A DNA stretch of 64,000 nucleotides from Macrotrachela quadricornifera (taxonomy: Eukaryota > Rotifera > Eurotatoria > Philodinida > Philodinidae), in NCBI GenBank assembly GCA_022393335.1, contig JAJEKB010020985.1, positions 124,001 through 188,000 of the forward strand, written 5' to 3'. A program made the position numbers and the translations under genes. Below the pieces are notes generated by a model, which saw nothing but the letters and a program-made list of their open reading frames with translations, ran no database searches and was not told where the DNA came from. Each line of letters starts with the position of its first letter. Position 1 is the first letter of the stretch. This document shows positions 1-12,416 of this stretch, piece after piece.

Positions 1-631
1 TGGACTTAATAAACCTATAGCCGCAATATATGATACATATGTTTTATTGTATAGAAAAAAACCGAATTTTCATCCTGAATTTCACTCTATAGTTCTATAG
101 AGTTTATTTTATTGAGTGAGTTTGAGCCGAATGCAAAGTAATGAAATAAAAAAAAAATATTCATTTCATAAAATAGGCCAGTTCCTTTGTCATTTTCACT
201 AACATAGTTTTGTTTTTTGTTAACAATTACAATGAATTGATTGTTTTCCTATAAATAGTTGATCAAATATTAAGGCTTATTTAAAAAAATTTTATTGCGA
301 AGTGGTATTGGAATTAAAACGAGTGCATATGCGCAATTTCAACAGTGCAATAATCGCACATATCGTTCTTTGATATATAAAGCAGAATACATATTTATTT
401 TCTAAGTAAATTTATACGAATGATAGAAAAATCGAGAATCACATTGAAAGTGAAAAAGTTTACTAATATTATTATTCATTATGAAATTTAATTCATTTTG
501 TCAAAGAGATGACGTATTTCTTTTTTTTCTGTATAAAAAAAGGTTCTGAATGGTAGCCAAAAACAAATAAATAATCTTCTTGGACATTTACAAAGGATTA
601 ACATTGCATTTTCGCATATTAAATCAAATTG
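1..631. other. Upstream flank of the claudin-like gene, no gene seen
   Basis: AT-rich DNA with poly(A) and poly(T) runs. I see no exon with coding character and no RNA gene. It presumably holds the promoter and 5' UTR of the claudin-like gene that starts at 632, but no clear TATA box stands out. Confidence 0.4.
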
Positions 632-1624
632 ATGGCTTCAACCGGACGAATAATAGCAATTATTAGTGGATGTATTATGTTTGTGGCTTGCATCTTTTAT
701 ATTGTCAGTAATGCCCTACCACGATGGTATGTATTCTTTTCTTTTTATTATACAATATCAGTATTTAGTAGAGATAACATTTTTATTGTCGAAATATATG
801 CATGAAAAATGAAAGTTCTTTTAAAATTATTTTCAATTGAATATTAAGTAGAAACATTTTTCTATATAATATAGAATATATTCGGCATGGTCATTGTACG
901 TTTCAATTATATGAATATAGATAGTTTAATTTTTATGTATATATATTGGGTGATAATTGGCTGAGAAATGTAATGTTATAAGAAAGTAGTTATAACATTA
1001 TTGACAAATATTTTTTATAATACGAGTCAATATTGTAAGCTACTAAAACTGTTCGATAAATATTAATAAGTATATGAGATATGATTTATTATCTTAATTT
1101 TACTTCTTTCAAGTTTTGAATAGAATTGTAAATAGCATACGTGATAGAATGATTTTTTTTTGATTATTTTTATTGTATATTATACATATTTTAGGGGATC
1201 AGGAGAGATAGAAGATGGGCAAGCAACCGTTGGTCTATGGCGTGAATGTTTATTAGATGGTGAAGAAACGAAATGTATTCAACTTCCATTGACATGCTTA
1301 TATGCACTACCAGCAGGTCTGCCCATATGCAATAAAATGTTAGTGGCCCGCACATTTGTAACAATTGCTTGTATTATGTCAGCACTATCTGCTCTATGTC
1401 TTTTCGTATGTGTTATAATAAGTACAGCTTCAAATCGAAGTATGATTATAATCGCTAAAATTACTCCATTTATATCTTTGATTCCTGGTATTATTGGAGT
1501 CGCTGTAGGTATCGCTTTTGTTACTTCTTCAATTACTTATAAGATGAACGATGCAGCAATTGTAGGAATCGTTGCACTGATTGTCAATGCAATTGGCGCT
1601 ATTGTGGCTTTAATCATTCGATGA
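632..1624 (+). CDS. Claudin/PMP22-like four-transmembrane protein
   Basis: Two exons, 632-726 and 1195-1624, joined across a GTATGT...TTTTAG intron that completes a Trp codon (TG|G); 174 aa. Residues about 6-27 form a first membrane segment. An extracellular loop follows with the claudin-type pattern W-(n)-GLW-x2-C-(n)-C (GLWRECLLDGEETKC). Three more hydrophobic helices cover about residues 69-92, 103-125 and 138-173. This topology and the W-GLW-C-C signature define the claudin/PMP22/EMP superfamily, which acts in cell junctions or membrane organisation. The cytoplasmic tail is nearly absent, so a PDZ-binding role is unlikely. The exact subfamily cannot be told by eye. AATAAA-like signals lie near 1707. 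The 468-nt intron is long for this locus. Confidence 0.72.
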
Positions 1625-3195
1625 ATAAATTATTTCATTTAAATTGAACAGTTTTAATTTTTGTTTTATTTTAATTCTTCTTCTCTATGTAAACTATTAA
1701 TACTGTAAAATAAAATAAAAGTTAAATTTATTTTGTTTAACTCATGAGCAGGAATTTCATTGATCTGATAACAAAAATACATATCTGAAATACTATTTTC
1801 AATTGTAGAAAACGTTTAATTATTGTTGATGAAATAAAATTTAGAATAGAAACAATTTACAGTTAAATCCAACTATTTCAATTTACATATTGAAAACGTC
1901 TCGATAATGAATTAAAAATGATTTCATGAGGCCCGTATCATTTTCATTGGAGAAGTATTTTCAAGTTACATATTGACCTTTGATTAGAGTGCTTCAACGA
2001 GTCCAGAAAAGGATGAGCGTGAGAGCAAGGGATAATATATATGGGGATGAAATGTCGATAAGTATATTTATCCCATCGATTTACTCGATTCGTTCACAGA
2101 AGATTTATAAGTTTTTTTAAGATATAATCGGAATTCTAAGTGCTTCTCGAACAACTTGAAATTTGAATTTTTCCTATAGAATTATTTTAAATATTCGTAA
2201 TCAAGTAGCGTAAACTTTATTAGGTTTATATCTGAAAAATACACAGAGTAAACTAGATATTTGAATATGATTTTATTCTTGATGAATGACATTTTTTTTG
2301 TTGAACAAGTACCATTACAGTTACAGGTTATGATGGGAATGATTAACTCATACACTCACATAACCTTTTGTAGGCTTCAATGAACTTCATTATCAGTAAA
2401 CATGTTTAATCAATGCGATGTAAGTCGCAAATGTTACATTTGAATAAATCTAATGAATCAAATATTCGAAATCTTGAAGAGACTATACGTATAGTTATGC
2501 ATTATTGATAAGTATTCATATAATTCGATGCTGATTAGATCGATATTATTTCACATGGTAGTAATTTAGATGTTACACTTAATCTGTTCATTTTGTTGAT
2601 TTTTAAACCAAGCAAGTCATCAATTTCAAAAATTATATCAGCATACAATGACTGCTGTTCTATAGAAAACGGATAAGAACATAAAATGAGAATATTTACT
2701 TAAGTTATACACACAACGTTTATTCATATATCTTTATTTCGTTCTGAGCTTGTGTTGATTTTATCGGACGTAAAATGATATAAGGGTGTCCCAAAAGTCT
2801 GTTGTAGATAGAAAATTGAGGTATCTCTACTTAGAAAGACTCTGTTAAATACCACTATTGACTTCAATACAAAAGATTTATTTTTTTTTACTGATAGGAA
2901 AAAAACGGTATACTTAGCAAAGGATTTCTCTAGGTATGTCTCTGTTGCTAGTAAAACGCTCAATCCACTTGATTGACATCTTGCAGAAATATCTCAATTT
3001 CTTATCCACAAGCGACTTTTTAGGACATTCTATAATTAATTACCTCGATTATAGTACTCATAAACATGGATTTCTATTTTAGAATGCATAAATTAGTAAA
3101 GTTTCACGTAATCTAATAAAGCTTCATTTATTCTTCGATATCTTTTGTATTGTTAGATATAACTATAGAAGTAATGTAAATTTCTGAAAGAAAAT
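1625..3195. other. Intergenic region with one MITE
   Basis: No convincing exon on either strand. Polyadenylation-like AATAAA words follow the claudin-like gene. The only structured element I see is the mariner-like inverted-repeat element at about 2781-3032. Confidence 0.5.
2781..3032. mobile_element. Tc1/mariner-like MITE with ~50-bp terminal inverted repeats
   Basis: The left end reads TA then AGGGTGTCCCAAAAGTC. The right end, reverse-complemented, reads TA then GAATGTCCTAAAAAGTCG. The match continues inward through an AATTGAGRTAT block for about 50 bp on each side. The GTGTCCCAAAAGT terminus and flanking TA fit a Tc1/mariner-type element. At about 250 bp with no open frame, it is a non-autonomous remnant. 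The superfamily is inferred from the terminus and TA only. Confidence 0.6.
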
Positions 3196-4572
3196 TTAAA
3201 TAATCTTTGTTTTGATTAAATGATGATTTAAAACTTTTTTTGCTTCTCTTTTTCCTGTAGCAAATGCAGTATGAACGGATGCTCCATCAGCAGTATGTTC
3301 CCCAGCCCAAAAGAGTCGATTTTCTGCACATTCTTTACCAATTAATTCCATTGTTTCTATACTTGAATTGAGTTTATAATATGAATAAGATCCTCGAGCA
3401 AATTCATCTTGATTCCATCGTGAAATAATATAATGTTTTAATTCAAATTGTTTTTGAGGAAAAGCTCGTTTAAGACTATTCATTACTCGTGCTATTGTTA
3501 TTTCATCTTTTTCATTTTCCATTGTTTTAGCTCGTTCTCCACCAATCATAAATGAAAGTGTACGTTTTTCAGGATTACACAAAGCAAATGGGTACGGAGT
3601 ATTAGCCAAATAAAGTATAGTCAATTTCTCATCCCAAAAAAGTCTATCAAATTCTATAATAATTTTATCCGTATTTCCAAAACCTAATTGATCAATGGCA
3701 TCTAATTTCCATTGTGGTAAAGAAGGTTGAAATGTAATTGCACCTTGTTTCAAACAACCAAGAGGAATAGTAATAATCACATATTTAGCTGAAATTTTTC
3801 GACCTTGAGAAGTAAATATTTGAGCAATATCTGTATGAGAAAATGTATCGATTTTAGTTATTTTAGTATTAAGTACAACAGGTAATTGATAATGATCAAC
3901 AATTCGTTGAAGAAAAAAACCAAAACCACGTTTAAGAACAAGATTATTTTCACTTTCACGTTCTATTGACCAATTTAATGTTTTTAAATATTGTTTTGCT
4001 GAAAGTTGATCAAGTTCTGCTGAATATATTTCTTCAAATGCTATAATCATTGCATTAACAAGACGTTTAAGTTGACCATCTTCTAATTTATTATATTCAT
4101 CTTGAATAACATCATTTATTGAAATATCATTTATATTATTATTTGATGGTATTTGTGAAAATAATCGATTAAATGTTTGTTGAGCTTGAACACATATTTT
4201 TGGATTAACATATGATCCATCATAATCATAACAAGCAATTGTTTCTGGATTAAATAATTGAATATGATAATCATTATCGAATTCTGTTTTTAATTGTTCA
4301 TGTAAATAATAAAGAGAATTATTAGAATCATATTCATGTATCCATTCAGCTCCAACATCAAATGGAAAATTTAATGAATGTATATTAGTAAAAGCACGAC
4401 CTCCAATTCTATCACGTGCTTCAATAATAATAAAAGATAAATTTGATTGAGAAAGTAATTCAATTGCTGCTCCTATTCCAGATGAACCACATCCAATAAT
4501 AACAATATCATAATATTCATTCTCCATTTTTCCTTGAATTCCGATAAATAAAAATAATAATATAAAACGCAT
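3196..4572 (-). CDS. FAD-dependent amine oxidase (polyamine/spermine oxidase-like)
   Basis: Single exon, 458 aa. A hydrophobic start (residues 1-14) suggests a signal peptide or anchor. A Rossmann FAD motif VIIGCGSSGIGAA follows at residues 24-36, then the E-x4-IGGRAF segment at 51-61. GAEWIH (74-79) matches the conserved substrate-site block of polyamine oxidases, and a TDKI motif carries the conserved flavin-site Lys. The C-terminal GEHTADGASVHTAFATGK segment is the second FAD-binding motif. The family oxidises secondary amines such as spermine or acetylated polyamines, producing H2O2. Length fits intact PAO/SMOX enzymes. A TATATTTTAG acceptor-like sequence lies 9 nt before the ATG, suggesting a 5' UTR intron or trans-splice site. 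It lies 163 bp behind the astacin gene on the same strand. Lack of introns leaves horizontal origin open. Confidence 0.88.
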   Translation of the reverse strand: MRFILLFLFIGIQGKMENEYYDIVIIGCGSSGIGAAIELLSQSNLSFIIIEARDRIGGRAFTNIHSLNFPFDVGAEWIHEYDSNNSLYYLHEQLKTEFDNDYHIQLFNPETIACYDYDGSYVNPKICVQAQQTFNRLFSQIPSNNNINDISINDVIQDEYNKLEDGQLKRLVNAMIIAFEEIYSAELDQLSAKQYLKTLNWSIERESENNLVLKRGFGFFLQRIVDHYQLPVVLNTKITKIDTFSHTDIAQIFTSQGRKISAKYVIITIPLGCLKQGAITFQPSLPQWKLDAIDQLGFGNTDKIIIEFDRLFWDEKLTILYLANTPYPFALCNPEKRTLSFMIGGERAKTMENEKDEITIARVMNSLKRAFPQKQFELKHYIISRWNQDEFARGSYSYYKLNSSIETMELIGKECAENRLFWAGEHTADGASVHTAFATGKREAKKVLNHHLIKTKII

Positions 4573-4735
4573 TTGTCTTTCTAAAATATAATATTATTCA
4601 ATTATTTATATGAGAAATTTATTCATATGTTTCAAAATAAAGATTAATATATTGCTCTTATTTTTTTCATTCTTAAGATTTATTATTCTTAAATCAATAA
4701 TACAATTCAATATTTTTTAATCAAAAAACAAAACT

Positions 4736-5801
4736 TCAAATACAATTATAATATTTTCGAATTTCTTCTATATCAATTGCACTTAATGCATATCGTTGTC
4801 CAATCCATACATCTGGATCTTTTGTAATTATAGTTGGTAAACCATTTATTGAAAATGCAGTTTTAGAATAATGCATTACTGAATTATAATCATATGGTAG
4901 ACCTAATGAATCAGTTTCATCTAATGAATATTTATTAAAATTATGTTCACTTCCTATATATATATTCAAAATAAATTATATCAATTAGAAATATTTGTTT
5001 TTATACCATTTCGCACATTTTTCAAATCAATAGTGACGTATTCATCTCGATCTGGACGAGATTGTTCATGCCAAAAACCAAGAGCTATAATAAAATAATA
5101 CGAATAATTGTTTCGTTTATTTTTTCTTTTTTCGTTTTTACCATGCATAAATTCATGCATAATAGTAGCTTCACGATCGACACAATATGATTTCATTTGT
5201 AATGTTACTGCTTGACCACCTTCAAAAATACGTCCAACCTAGAATAAAATTCTTAATAATCTTTTATAATAAAATAATTACTTACATATGAACTACATCC
5301 ACTACCATTTTTAATTGATATAAAATATTTATCATCATCTGTTTTAGGTCGAAATCGAATACAAAAAGAAGAAGAAGAAGAACTTGGATCTAATGAAATT
5401 ACTCTTTCTAAACGACGCATTCCTGATAGAATTTTGGCACGATCATATCCATCTAATTTTATTTTAATAATATTATATTTAAAAAAAAATATTTTTTTAT
5501 TTAAAATTAAATTCTTACCATATTCAGATGAAATTTCATATGGAACAATTCCATTTGGCCAACGAGCGAATGAATCCATTTTACCTATACCTCGATAGAA
5601 TGTATCTGATGCTAATAAAATATCACCTTCATAATCTCCACCTATAAATATAAATATAAATATAATTATATTTCAATTCTATATTTCTTAACCTATTTCT
5701 TCAGGATCTTGAATATTTGTATCTCTTATAGATCTATTGTTTGGATAACTATCGATAGAGAAAATCAATAATAGAAATATGAATATATTTAATATCCACA
5801 T
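4736..5801 (-). CDS. Astacin-family secreted zinc metalloprotease
   Basis: Six exons: 5801-5693, 5641-5519, 5452-5286, 5238-5142, 5084-5007, 4953-4736. All have GT-AG introns and consistent phases; 263 aa. A signal peptide covers residues 1-18, followed by a short propeptide and the mature start near [12 protein letters not shown]. The zinc signature [19 protein letters not shown] (161-179) is complete, and the exon 4/5 boundary splits it. The Met-turn SVMHY is in the last exon. Four cysteines (in FCIRF, SGCSS, KSYCV and the C-terminal YNC) match the two conserved astacin disulphides. There is no EGF, CUB or other extra domain, so this is a minimal astacin, probably secreted for digestion, hatching or matrix processing. 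All catalytic residues are present. Confidence 0.93.
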
Positions 5802-8800
5802 TGTTCTTTTTTTGTCTTTTGTTATTTGTCTGACATTTCGCTTTTTATTTTTATAAATTCAACATATGATATTTTTCTCATACTTAAATTCAAATAAAGT
5901 AATCAAATTGATAAATTCAATTTCAATCATTATGATAAAGCAAAAATTAATTTTTCAAGAAAATAACAAAATCTACACAACAGAATTTTTTTGTACTAAA
6001 TTCTGTTGATTGATTACATTGAAAACCTAACACGTTATAACCAATTTATTAGTCAAATGCGAGCAAGGTTTTCACAATGAAGATACGTGTTAATATGTTG
6101 AACGATTTTCAAATTGTAAAATATTTTTAAGACTAGATCATGACAAAGGCCAACTTTTCAATTTCTCCTGTTCTTGTTTTTCACGAAATCTTCGAAAGAT
6201 TGTTGAATTGATAGCTATAAAAACCGCTAATTAATATGAACGATCCAAGTTCAATGCTAATGCAAAATCAAAAAGCTGAAAAAACTATGATCGTTATGTG
6301 GAAAGCCATATATATTCTAAAAGCAAAAATTCCGGTGCATCTTCCTATGTTCCAAAATTCAACTTTAATATTTGTTCGAAAGATTGAGTCTTCTGAGCGA
6401 GTCTCTTAAAACTTCTATTCTTGAATAATTTTTCTTCTTCAATCATGATGGTTAAAACCAAAATTCATATTGTTCTATAGAGTATGAATAGCTCCACAAA
6501 ATAGCTTATCTCATTTATTTTCTCCAAATGTTTTCTTTTTGAAAATATGCTGTCCAACATATGTCGTTACAAAATAATGCTTTATTAACTATTTAGATAA
6601 AGAGCTTTAGGACATTCACAAATGTTGGCAATATTCATGTACTACATAATACTGAGTTTTCCGAACATGTCGTATTGGATTTTTTCAGAGTGTATTATTA
6701 TGTGTTTTATATTTCACTCACGCAATCACAGAATTTACGTTAATAAATAGATCAAATATGATTTATATAGAAGATTTTTAGACATAAACAAAGAAGTAGT
6801 CGATTATTTTGTATTACTAACTTCTATTTACAACATATGTAGATAGTGTGCTTATTAACGAACAGTATATTTTCGAAAAGAAGAAAACATTTCGAGAAAT
6901 TAAAATCATTTGTGATAAAATAAACTATTTTGTAGAACTTAATCAAAACAATATCGCGCTCATATACATAAAAAATGATTATGTACTTATGTTTATATTA
7001 GAAAAAATAATCGCTTTAGACACTATTAAATAGACTAAATTTCAAAGTACCTCTTATCAGATTTCAGTAATTTGAAAAAAAAACCTATTTGTAACTTGGA
7101 ATCACGCAAAAGAAATATACCAATTGAGCACGCATTAATCATATATAAGTGTTCGATGCGAATAATGTTGCAAATTATTCACGCAGTGTCAGTGAAAGGG
7201 TGCATTGAAGCTATAGTAATAGAAATTTCAAAATTTTCTCTTTCAATATTTTTTCTTTCTACCAAATGCATGTCATTCGATTGTTGCGATTTTGAAATTA
7301 TACTTAATCCATAGAAAAAGCATATATTTGTCGTCTTTTTATAAGTATATTCAAAAGCGAAATTATAGACGACGTCAACATTAATTTACTAGCTATTGAA
7401 TTTTATTTCCGTTATATTATATTGATATTTGTGAATATTTTTCGACTTATCAACTACTACAGTCAGTATTACCTATATAATAACTATTTAACATTAGATA
7501 GTCACATATAGATAGTCAAAAAAAAGTATCTCGATACGAATGTATTGTTGTTCGTATTTCTTAATTTACACAATTAGAAAAGAGAATAAATATCTTAGTT
7601 TTCATTAATATATAAGTCAAACCATATGTCCATTTTATCAGTGAGTAATTGTTACGTTTTTTTTCTATATGGATAGAGCCTAATGGTTTATCTTAAAAAT
7701 GAAAGAATATTTATAACATCAATCATTTCCTAATAGAAATAGACACACATAAAAAAATCTTATTTAAAACGCTTCTTTCCATTATAGACACGATACTTGA
7801 AAGTTTAACTATATTGATATAAAGATTGCATTAAGAATAAAATAAATTTATTTGTATTCATTTTTGAATGACATACAACTTGTAAATCTTCCCACTTATA
7901 TTATGTATTGTACAATGAGTATATGTAAAAAGTATAGATTCAATAAGATCTTTTACCTTGAATAAAAACGTTCAATGTCAATTAGCTTTTGTTTATTCTT
8001 TATCATGGACACAAATATATAAGACTTTCAAATGGACTATTTTATCTATCCTACATACGAACACCTTGACAAACAATTGTTATTAATTATTTTTTTCTCT
8101 TTTTTTTGACGGAAATTATTTGAACAGAAAGAAAAAGTGAAAAGAAAGTTCGTATTTATATTAATCGATTAGTATCATTTAAAAAATTTATTTAGAGAAG
8201 AATATATATGTTTATTTATAATATAAATATCAAAAGTATAAACTAAAGATAAAGGAACAAGTTACATTTTTTTATTTTATTACCAACAATAAAAGAATAA
8301 AATAGGTAAGCTATACTATTACAATGCTTAAACTATGATAGAAAGTATAAGGTATTGATGTCAAAATATACAAGTAAAAAGTGTTGCCTATTCTAAGAGA
8401 ATCGAATTACGTATAACAGAATTTTTTGGTAATTAATTTGAGAATTTTAAATTCTTCACAGAAAAGACATGTACATTTGGAACTAATCGATAAACCCAAT
8501 TTGTATGAAAACATAGCAAAAAATGAAACGAGTTAAAGAGACTGAGGATTTCGCAGTTATATTAATTGTCATTTGGTAGTGCCGTCGAGCTCTACAAAAC
8601 TGTATATATGAAAAAATTTTTAAATAGAGTTATTAGATGAAAACTGTCTAAAAAATGTGCCAAAAAAAACACGCATTTTTGGCATTATTTATAAGAAAAA
8701 AACGGTCTTTTACACTAAATTCATCTGTTATCCATTAGTATCCTTATGTAAGATATTTGCAAACATACTTATTCGATGCAGTTTTTCACACTGAATCGAA

Positions 8801-9472
8801 TGAGTATATTATGAAACGCATGATACAGTAAAAATAATCAAAAAACCCCATTTTTGATGAGCTTGCATTTGATATAAAACTCATTATCTTTCCAACTGGA
8901 AATTATAGGCGGCACTCTTTAGAATAATATTATTTCCAACCGTGTAATTCTACTATATATAATTAAACCGGAGTTTTGTAGCTCGTTTCTATCAAAAAAT
9001 ATTCAAAACTTCTGTTTTATTTTGAAGTAAATATAATAATAATAATAATATTCTCAGAAGATAAAAGTTTGTTTTTATTATGATAAAATTAATATACTAT
9101 CATTAATGATATATGATGTGTTTTATATTCTAAATGATAAATATATGCATTCTAACACAAATCATGTTAATGTATTTTAATAATATTTCTGGTTGAATAG
9201 TTAAAGGATGACATAAAAAGAGCTTGATATAAATAAGCATCATCAATCAATATTCTATTTTTTGTTCATGACAAAACTCTTTTTTTTTCCCCGACAATAT
9301 GTTATATATGTAAGTCTTCATTCGCTTGAAAAGAACTAGAAAAACAAAATTCAATAACTATTAATGCATCAGTTCATGATAGAAAGACCACACATAGATA
9401 CTATGCTAAATCAGTACCATTTATATAAAAAAAAATAAATATATTTTTTTTTTTAAGTATTGTTTTTCTTTA
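5802..9472. other. Long intergenic region, no gene seen
   Basis: About 3.7 kb of AT-rich DNA. Open frames at 6848-7033 and 7072-7314 have no recognisable domain or splice context, so I do not call them genes. A short hairpin (CAACAGAATTT...AAATTCTGTTG) lies at about 5978-6010. A weak inverted repeat spans 8590-8990, and an AAT microsatellite lies at about 9031-9050. Confidence 0.45.
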
Positions 9473-11603
9473 ATGAAATTATATTTATTGTTATTGATGA
9501 TTAAAAGAAAACTGATTAGTTTAATTCGTTATTTAATACAAAATAAATTATTTATTTTATTAATTATTCTTATTTATATTTTCCTTTGGTTTATATGTGA
9601 AATATTTAAAAAATCAATAAAATATAATAAAATTTCATTAAATTATCATATAAATATATCATCAACAAATTTCTATTTTATTCTTGAATATTTATCAAAA
9701 TTAAATATTAATTTATTATTAATTGATCCATTTATACTTGATTATATTTTTATACGTAAATTATCATTTAAAAATTTACAAAAAAATTTAATTACATTTG
9801 GAATTTATCATAATTCTATTGAAATACTTTATCCATTATTTTCAGTTAAAAATTTTTCAATGAAAATATCAGAAAATTTTCAAAAAACATCTATTGATCA
9901 TATATTTATTGAATATAATCAACAAATTATTCATTTAGCTATATTACATCAAGAAAAATCTTATTTTCTTATAGAAGAAAATACTGTACAATTACCAATT
10001 GATACAGAACTTTCATATGGTGATAAAGTTCGTGTAATAGAACCGTAAGAAATTTAAATAATTAATCGAAAACAAAAAATAATATTTTATTTTATTTTTT
10101 TTTTGAGTTTTGAAACAGATTTAATTGATGATAAACTTGCATTTACTATTCCTCGAAATATTTCACATTTTTTATGGTTATATAATACATCAGAATTTCT
10201 TCAATGTAATAAAATCTTAGCAAAAAAAATGGAAAATAAATATCATTCATATCAAAATATTACTCAAATTAATTTAGCTATTTCACCAATGAGAAATATT
10301 GTTTATATATTAAATAAACTTCAAAAACGTTATTGGCTAGCTGGAGGAACTCTACTTGGTAAATAGGTTCTTTTTTTTTTTTAAATATAAATAATGATAA
10401 TTTAATTTTATTATTTAGGTTGGTATCGTCATTGTGGATTGATACCATATACTCAAGATGTTGATTTTGGTCTTTTTGCTGAAGAATATGATGAAAATAT
10501 TCGAAATTATTTTCTTGGAAATTCTATTGTATATCTTTGGGGAGCATTAGGACTTGTGAGTAAATCTATTGTTAAAATTTAATTACACAACAAAAAATTA
10601 TAATAGGTTAATGATTCTCTTGAATTTCGTCTTTTTACGGGTCGATATACATTTGATCTTTTTTGGGCATATCGTGAAAAAAATCATCGATGGTGTGGTT
10701 ATCAAACTAAAAGAGTTAAATATAGGTATAAAAATATATTTTAATATGAAAAATAATTTGAGAAATTTTTTTAATCTCTATAAAATTTAGTTTATATGTA
10801 AAAAAGAAATAATGCTCATTCATCTAAATCTTTACGAGCTATAAGTATTCATAATAATATCTCTTATATAAGCAATCAAGATGTATATATGTTACTGTTT
10901 AGTATTTTATATAAAATATATTATCTGTTTTATTACAAAATTGTTAAAACATAATGCGAATTAATTTTAAAATTTCGGTGATTACTCTTCTTATTTTTGT
11001 ATACGATTTGAAATATCAATTTAAATACTTAAAAGTTAAGTTAACATTATTTATTTACATATGAGAGAGAGAAAGAGATGGGCAGCTCCGATCTTTCCTT
11101 CCTCCAGCTCAACTCTAACTCCAAGCATTTTTTAGTCCTAAGCAGAACACTTTTTTTCTATTTATTAATACCGCTCAATCTCCGTTATATAGGATACAAA
11201 TAGAAAAGAAAAAGCACAATTTTTAATATCTGTCTGATAAAATATAATTTCTAGACGTATTCTTCCATTACTTCCAAAACTTTGTTCTTGTGATTTATTT
11301 GGTTATATATTTACTATTCCATGTTTACCTATTGATTATCTTAACAATGAATATGGATATAATAGATGGAAAAAACCATTAGAAAAAAATTTTAGATGGT
11401 TTAATATAAAATATCATTCAATATGGGATGATGTATCATGGATGTATGCAATACGTTTATATACACCAAAAGGAAAACTTCGTACAGATAAATTTGCAAT
11501 TGATTGGATTGTAAATCAATTTAATTATTCATTAAAGACAATTCCATCATTCTTAAATATTTTACCTGATATACCAGTTACACTTCCACCAGTTAAAAAT
11601 TAA
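9473..11603 (+). CDS. FKTN: Fukutin-like Golgi phosphotransferase (LicD domain)
   Basis: Five exons: 9473-10044, 10108-10358, 10419-10555, 10607-10725, 11255-11603; 475 aa, close to human fukutin. An N-terminal hydrophobic anchor (about residues 24-45) gives a type II membrane topology. The diagnostic LicD block WLAGGTLLGWYRHCGLIP begins near residue 265, and its Gly-Trp junction spans the exon 2/3 splice. TQDVDFGLF carries the D-x-D nucleotide/metal site. The C-terminal part (CLPIDYLNNEYG, WDDVSWMYAIRLY) is also fukutin-like. Fukutin transfers ribitol-5-phosphate to alpha-dystroglycan O-mannosyl glycans in the Golgi. The last intron (10726-11254) is much longer than the others and holds only low-complexity sequence. 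FKRP is the main alternative; length and motif spacing favour fukutin. Confidence 0.86.
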
Positions 11604-11777
11604 TTTCTATTATATTATAGAAAAAAAATGTGTATGAATGTGCAATTGTTTATCAGTGTTTTTATAATTTAAAATAAATTTTAGAAAATGGTTGTATATT
11701 TAATAAAGATAAGAAGAAAAAAAAGAATTTTACTAGTTCTACGAACATATTTAAATAAAAATGAAGACTTCTTTTTT

Positions 11778-12416
11778 TTAATCAATTTTAAGTTTTTGAA
11801 CAAATTCTTTTGTTGTTAAAATTGCATGAGCAAAAGTAGGCCAATTAATATCAACAGCAGCTTGATAAGCTTCGTCACTAAATGCTGATGTTGCATCTTT
11901 AAGAAAAGTAACATGATAACCTAATTCAACACCATATCGACCTGTAGATTCTAAACAAGTATTAGCAATAAGTCCTGCAAGAATAATATGATCGACACAT
12001 TGTACTTTTAATTGCATATCAAGATCAGTATTAGCAAATGCACTCGATGTCCAATGTTCACTAACAATTGTTTCACCTTTTTGTGGTTTTAAATCTGGAT
12101 GATAATCACCACCATATTGTCCACGTGCAAATAATTGTTTAGCTTCAGAACGAATATGACTTGGATTTAAAAAACGCCATCCATTATGATATCCATCTTC
12201 ATAACGATGATGATTACCATAGAAAATTTTTAAACCTGCTTTACGAGCGGAATTTAAAGCTAAACGAAGATTAGGAAGAACATTAACTTTATCTCCAACT
12301 TCTTTTAATGCTTGTGTTAATTTTCCTTCATCACCAAGAAAATCATTCAATGGATCAACAAGAATAAGTGCTGTACGTGTAGGATCATAAAAATCTGGTA
12401 CACTCGATGCTGACAT
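11778..12416 (-). CDS. Isochorismatase-like cysteine hydrolase
   Basis: Single exon, 212 aa. LILVDPLNDF carries the catalytic Asp (D21). LAGLIANTCLESTGRYG carries the nucleophile Cys (C154), preceded by the cis-peptide region typical of the isochorismatase fold. The segment EHWTSSAFANTDLD (120-133) occupies the place where canonical members have a catalytic Lys. Here Glu-His-Trp is found, a pattern I associate with an unassigned bacterial/fungal subfamily, so the substrate is unknown. The family hydrolyses amides or ethers of small metabolites. A TTTATTTTAG acceptor-like sequence ends 2 nt before the ATG, which fits trans-splicing or a 5' UTR intron. The gene runs tail-to-tail with fukutin, 174 bp apart. 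Lack of introns makes horizontal origin possible. Confidence 0.85.
   Translation of the reverse strand: MSASSVPDFYDPTRTALILVDPLNDFLGDEGKLTQALKEVGDKVNVLPNLRLALNSARKAGLKIFYGNHHRYEDGYHNGWRFLNPSHIRSEAKQLFARGQYGGDYHPDLKPQKGETIVSEHWTSSAFANTDLDMQLKVQCVDHIILAGLIANTCLESTGRYGVELGYHVTFLKDATSAFSDEAYQAAVDINWPTFAHAILTTKEFVQKLKID

Noticed and set aside
6848..7314. Two open frames of 61 and 80 codons
   Set aside because: No domain, no splice partners, composition typical of chance frames in AT-rich DNA.
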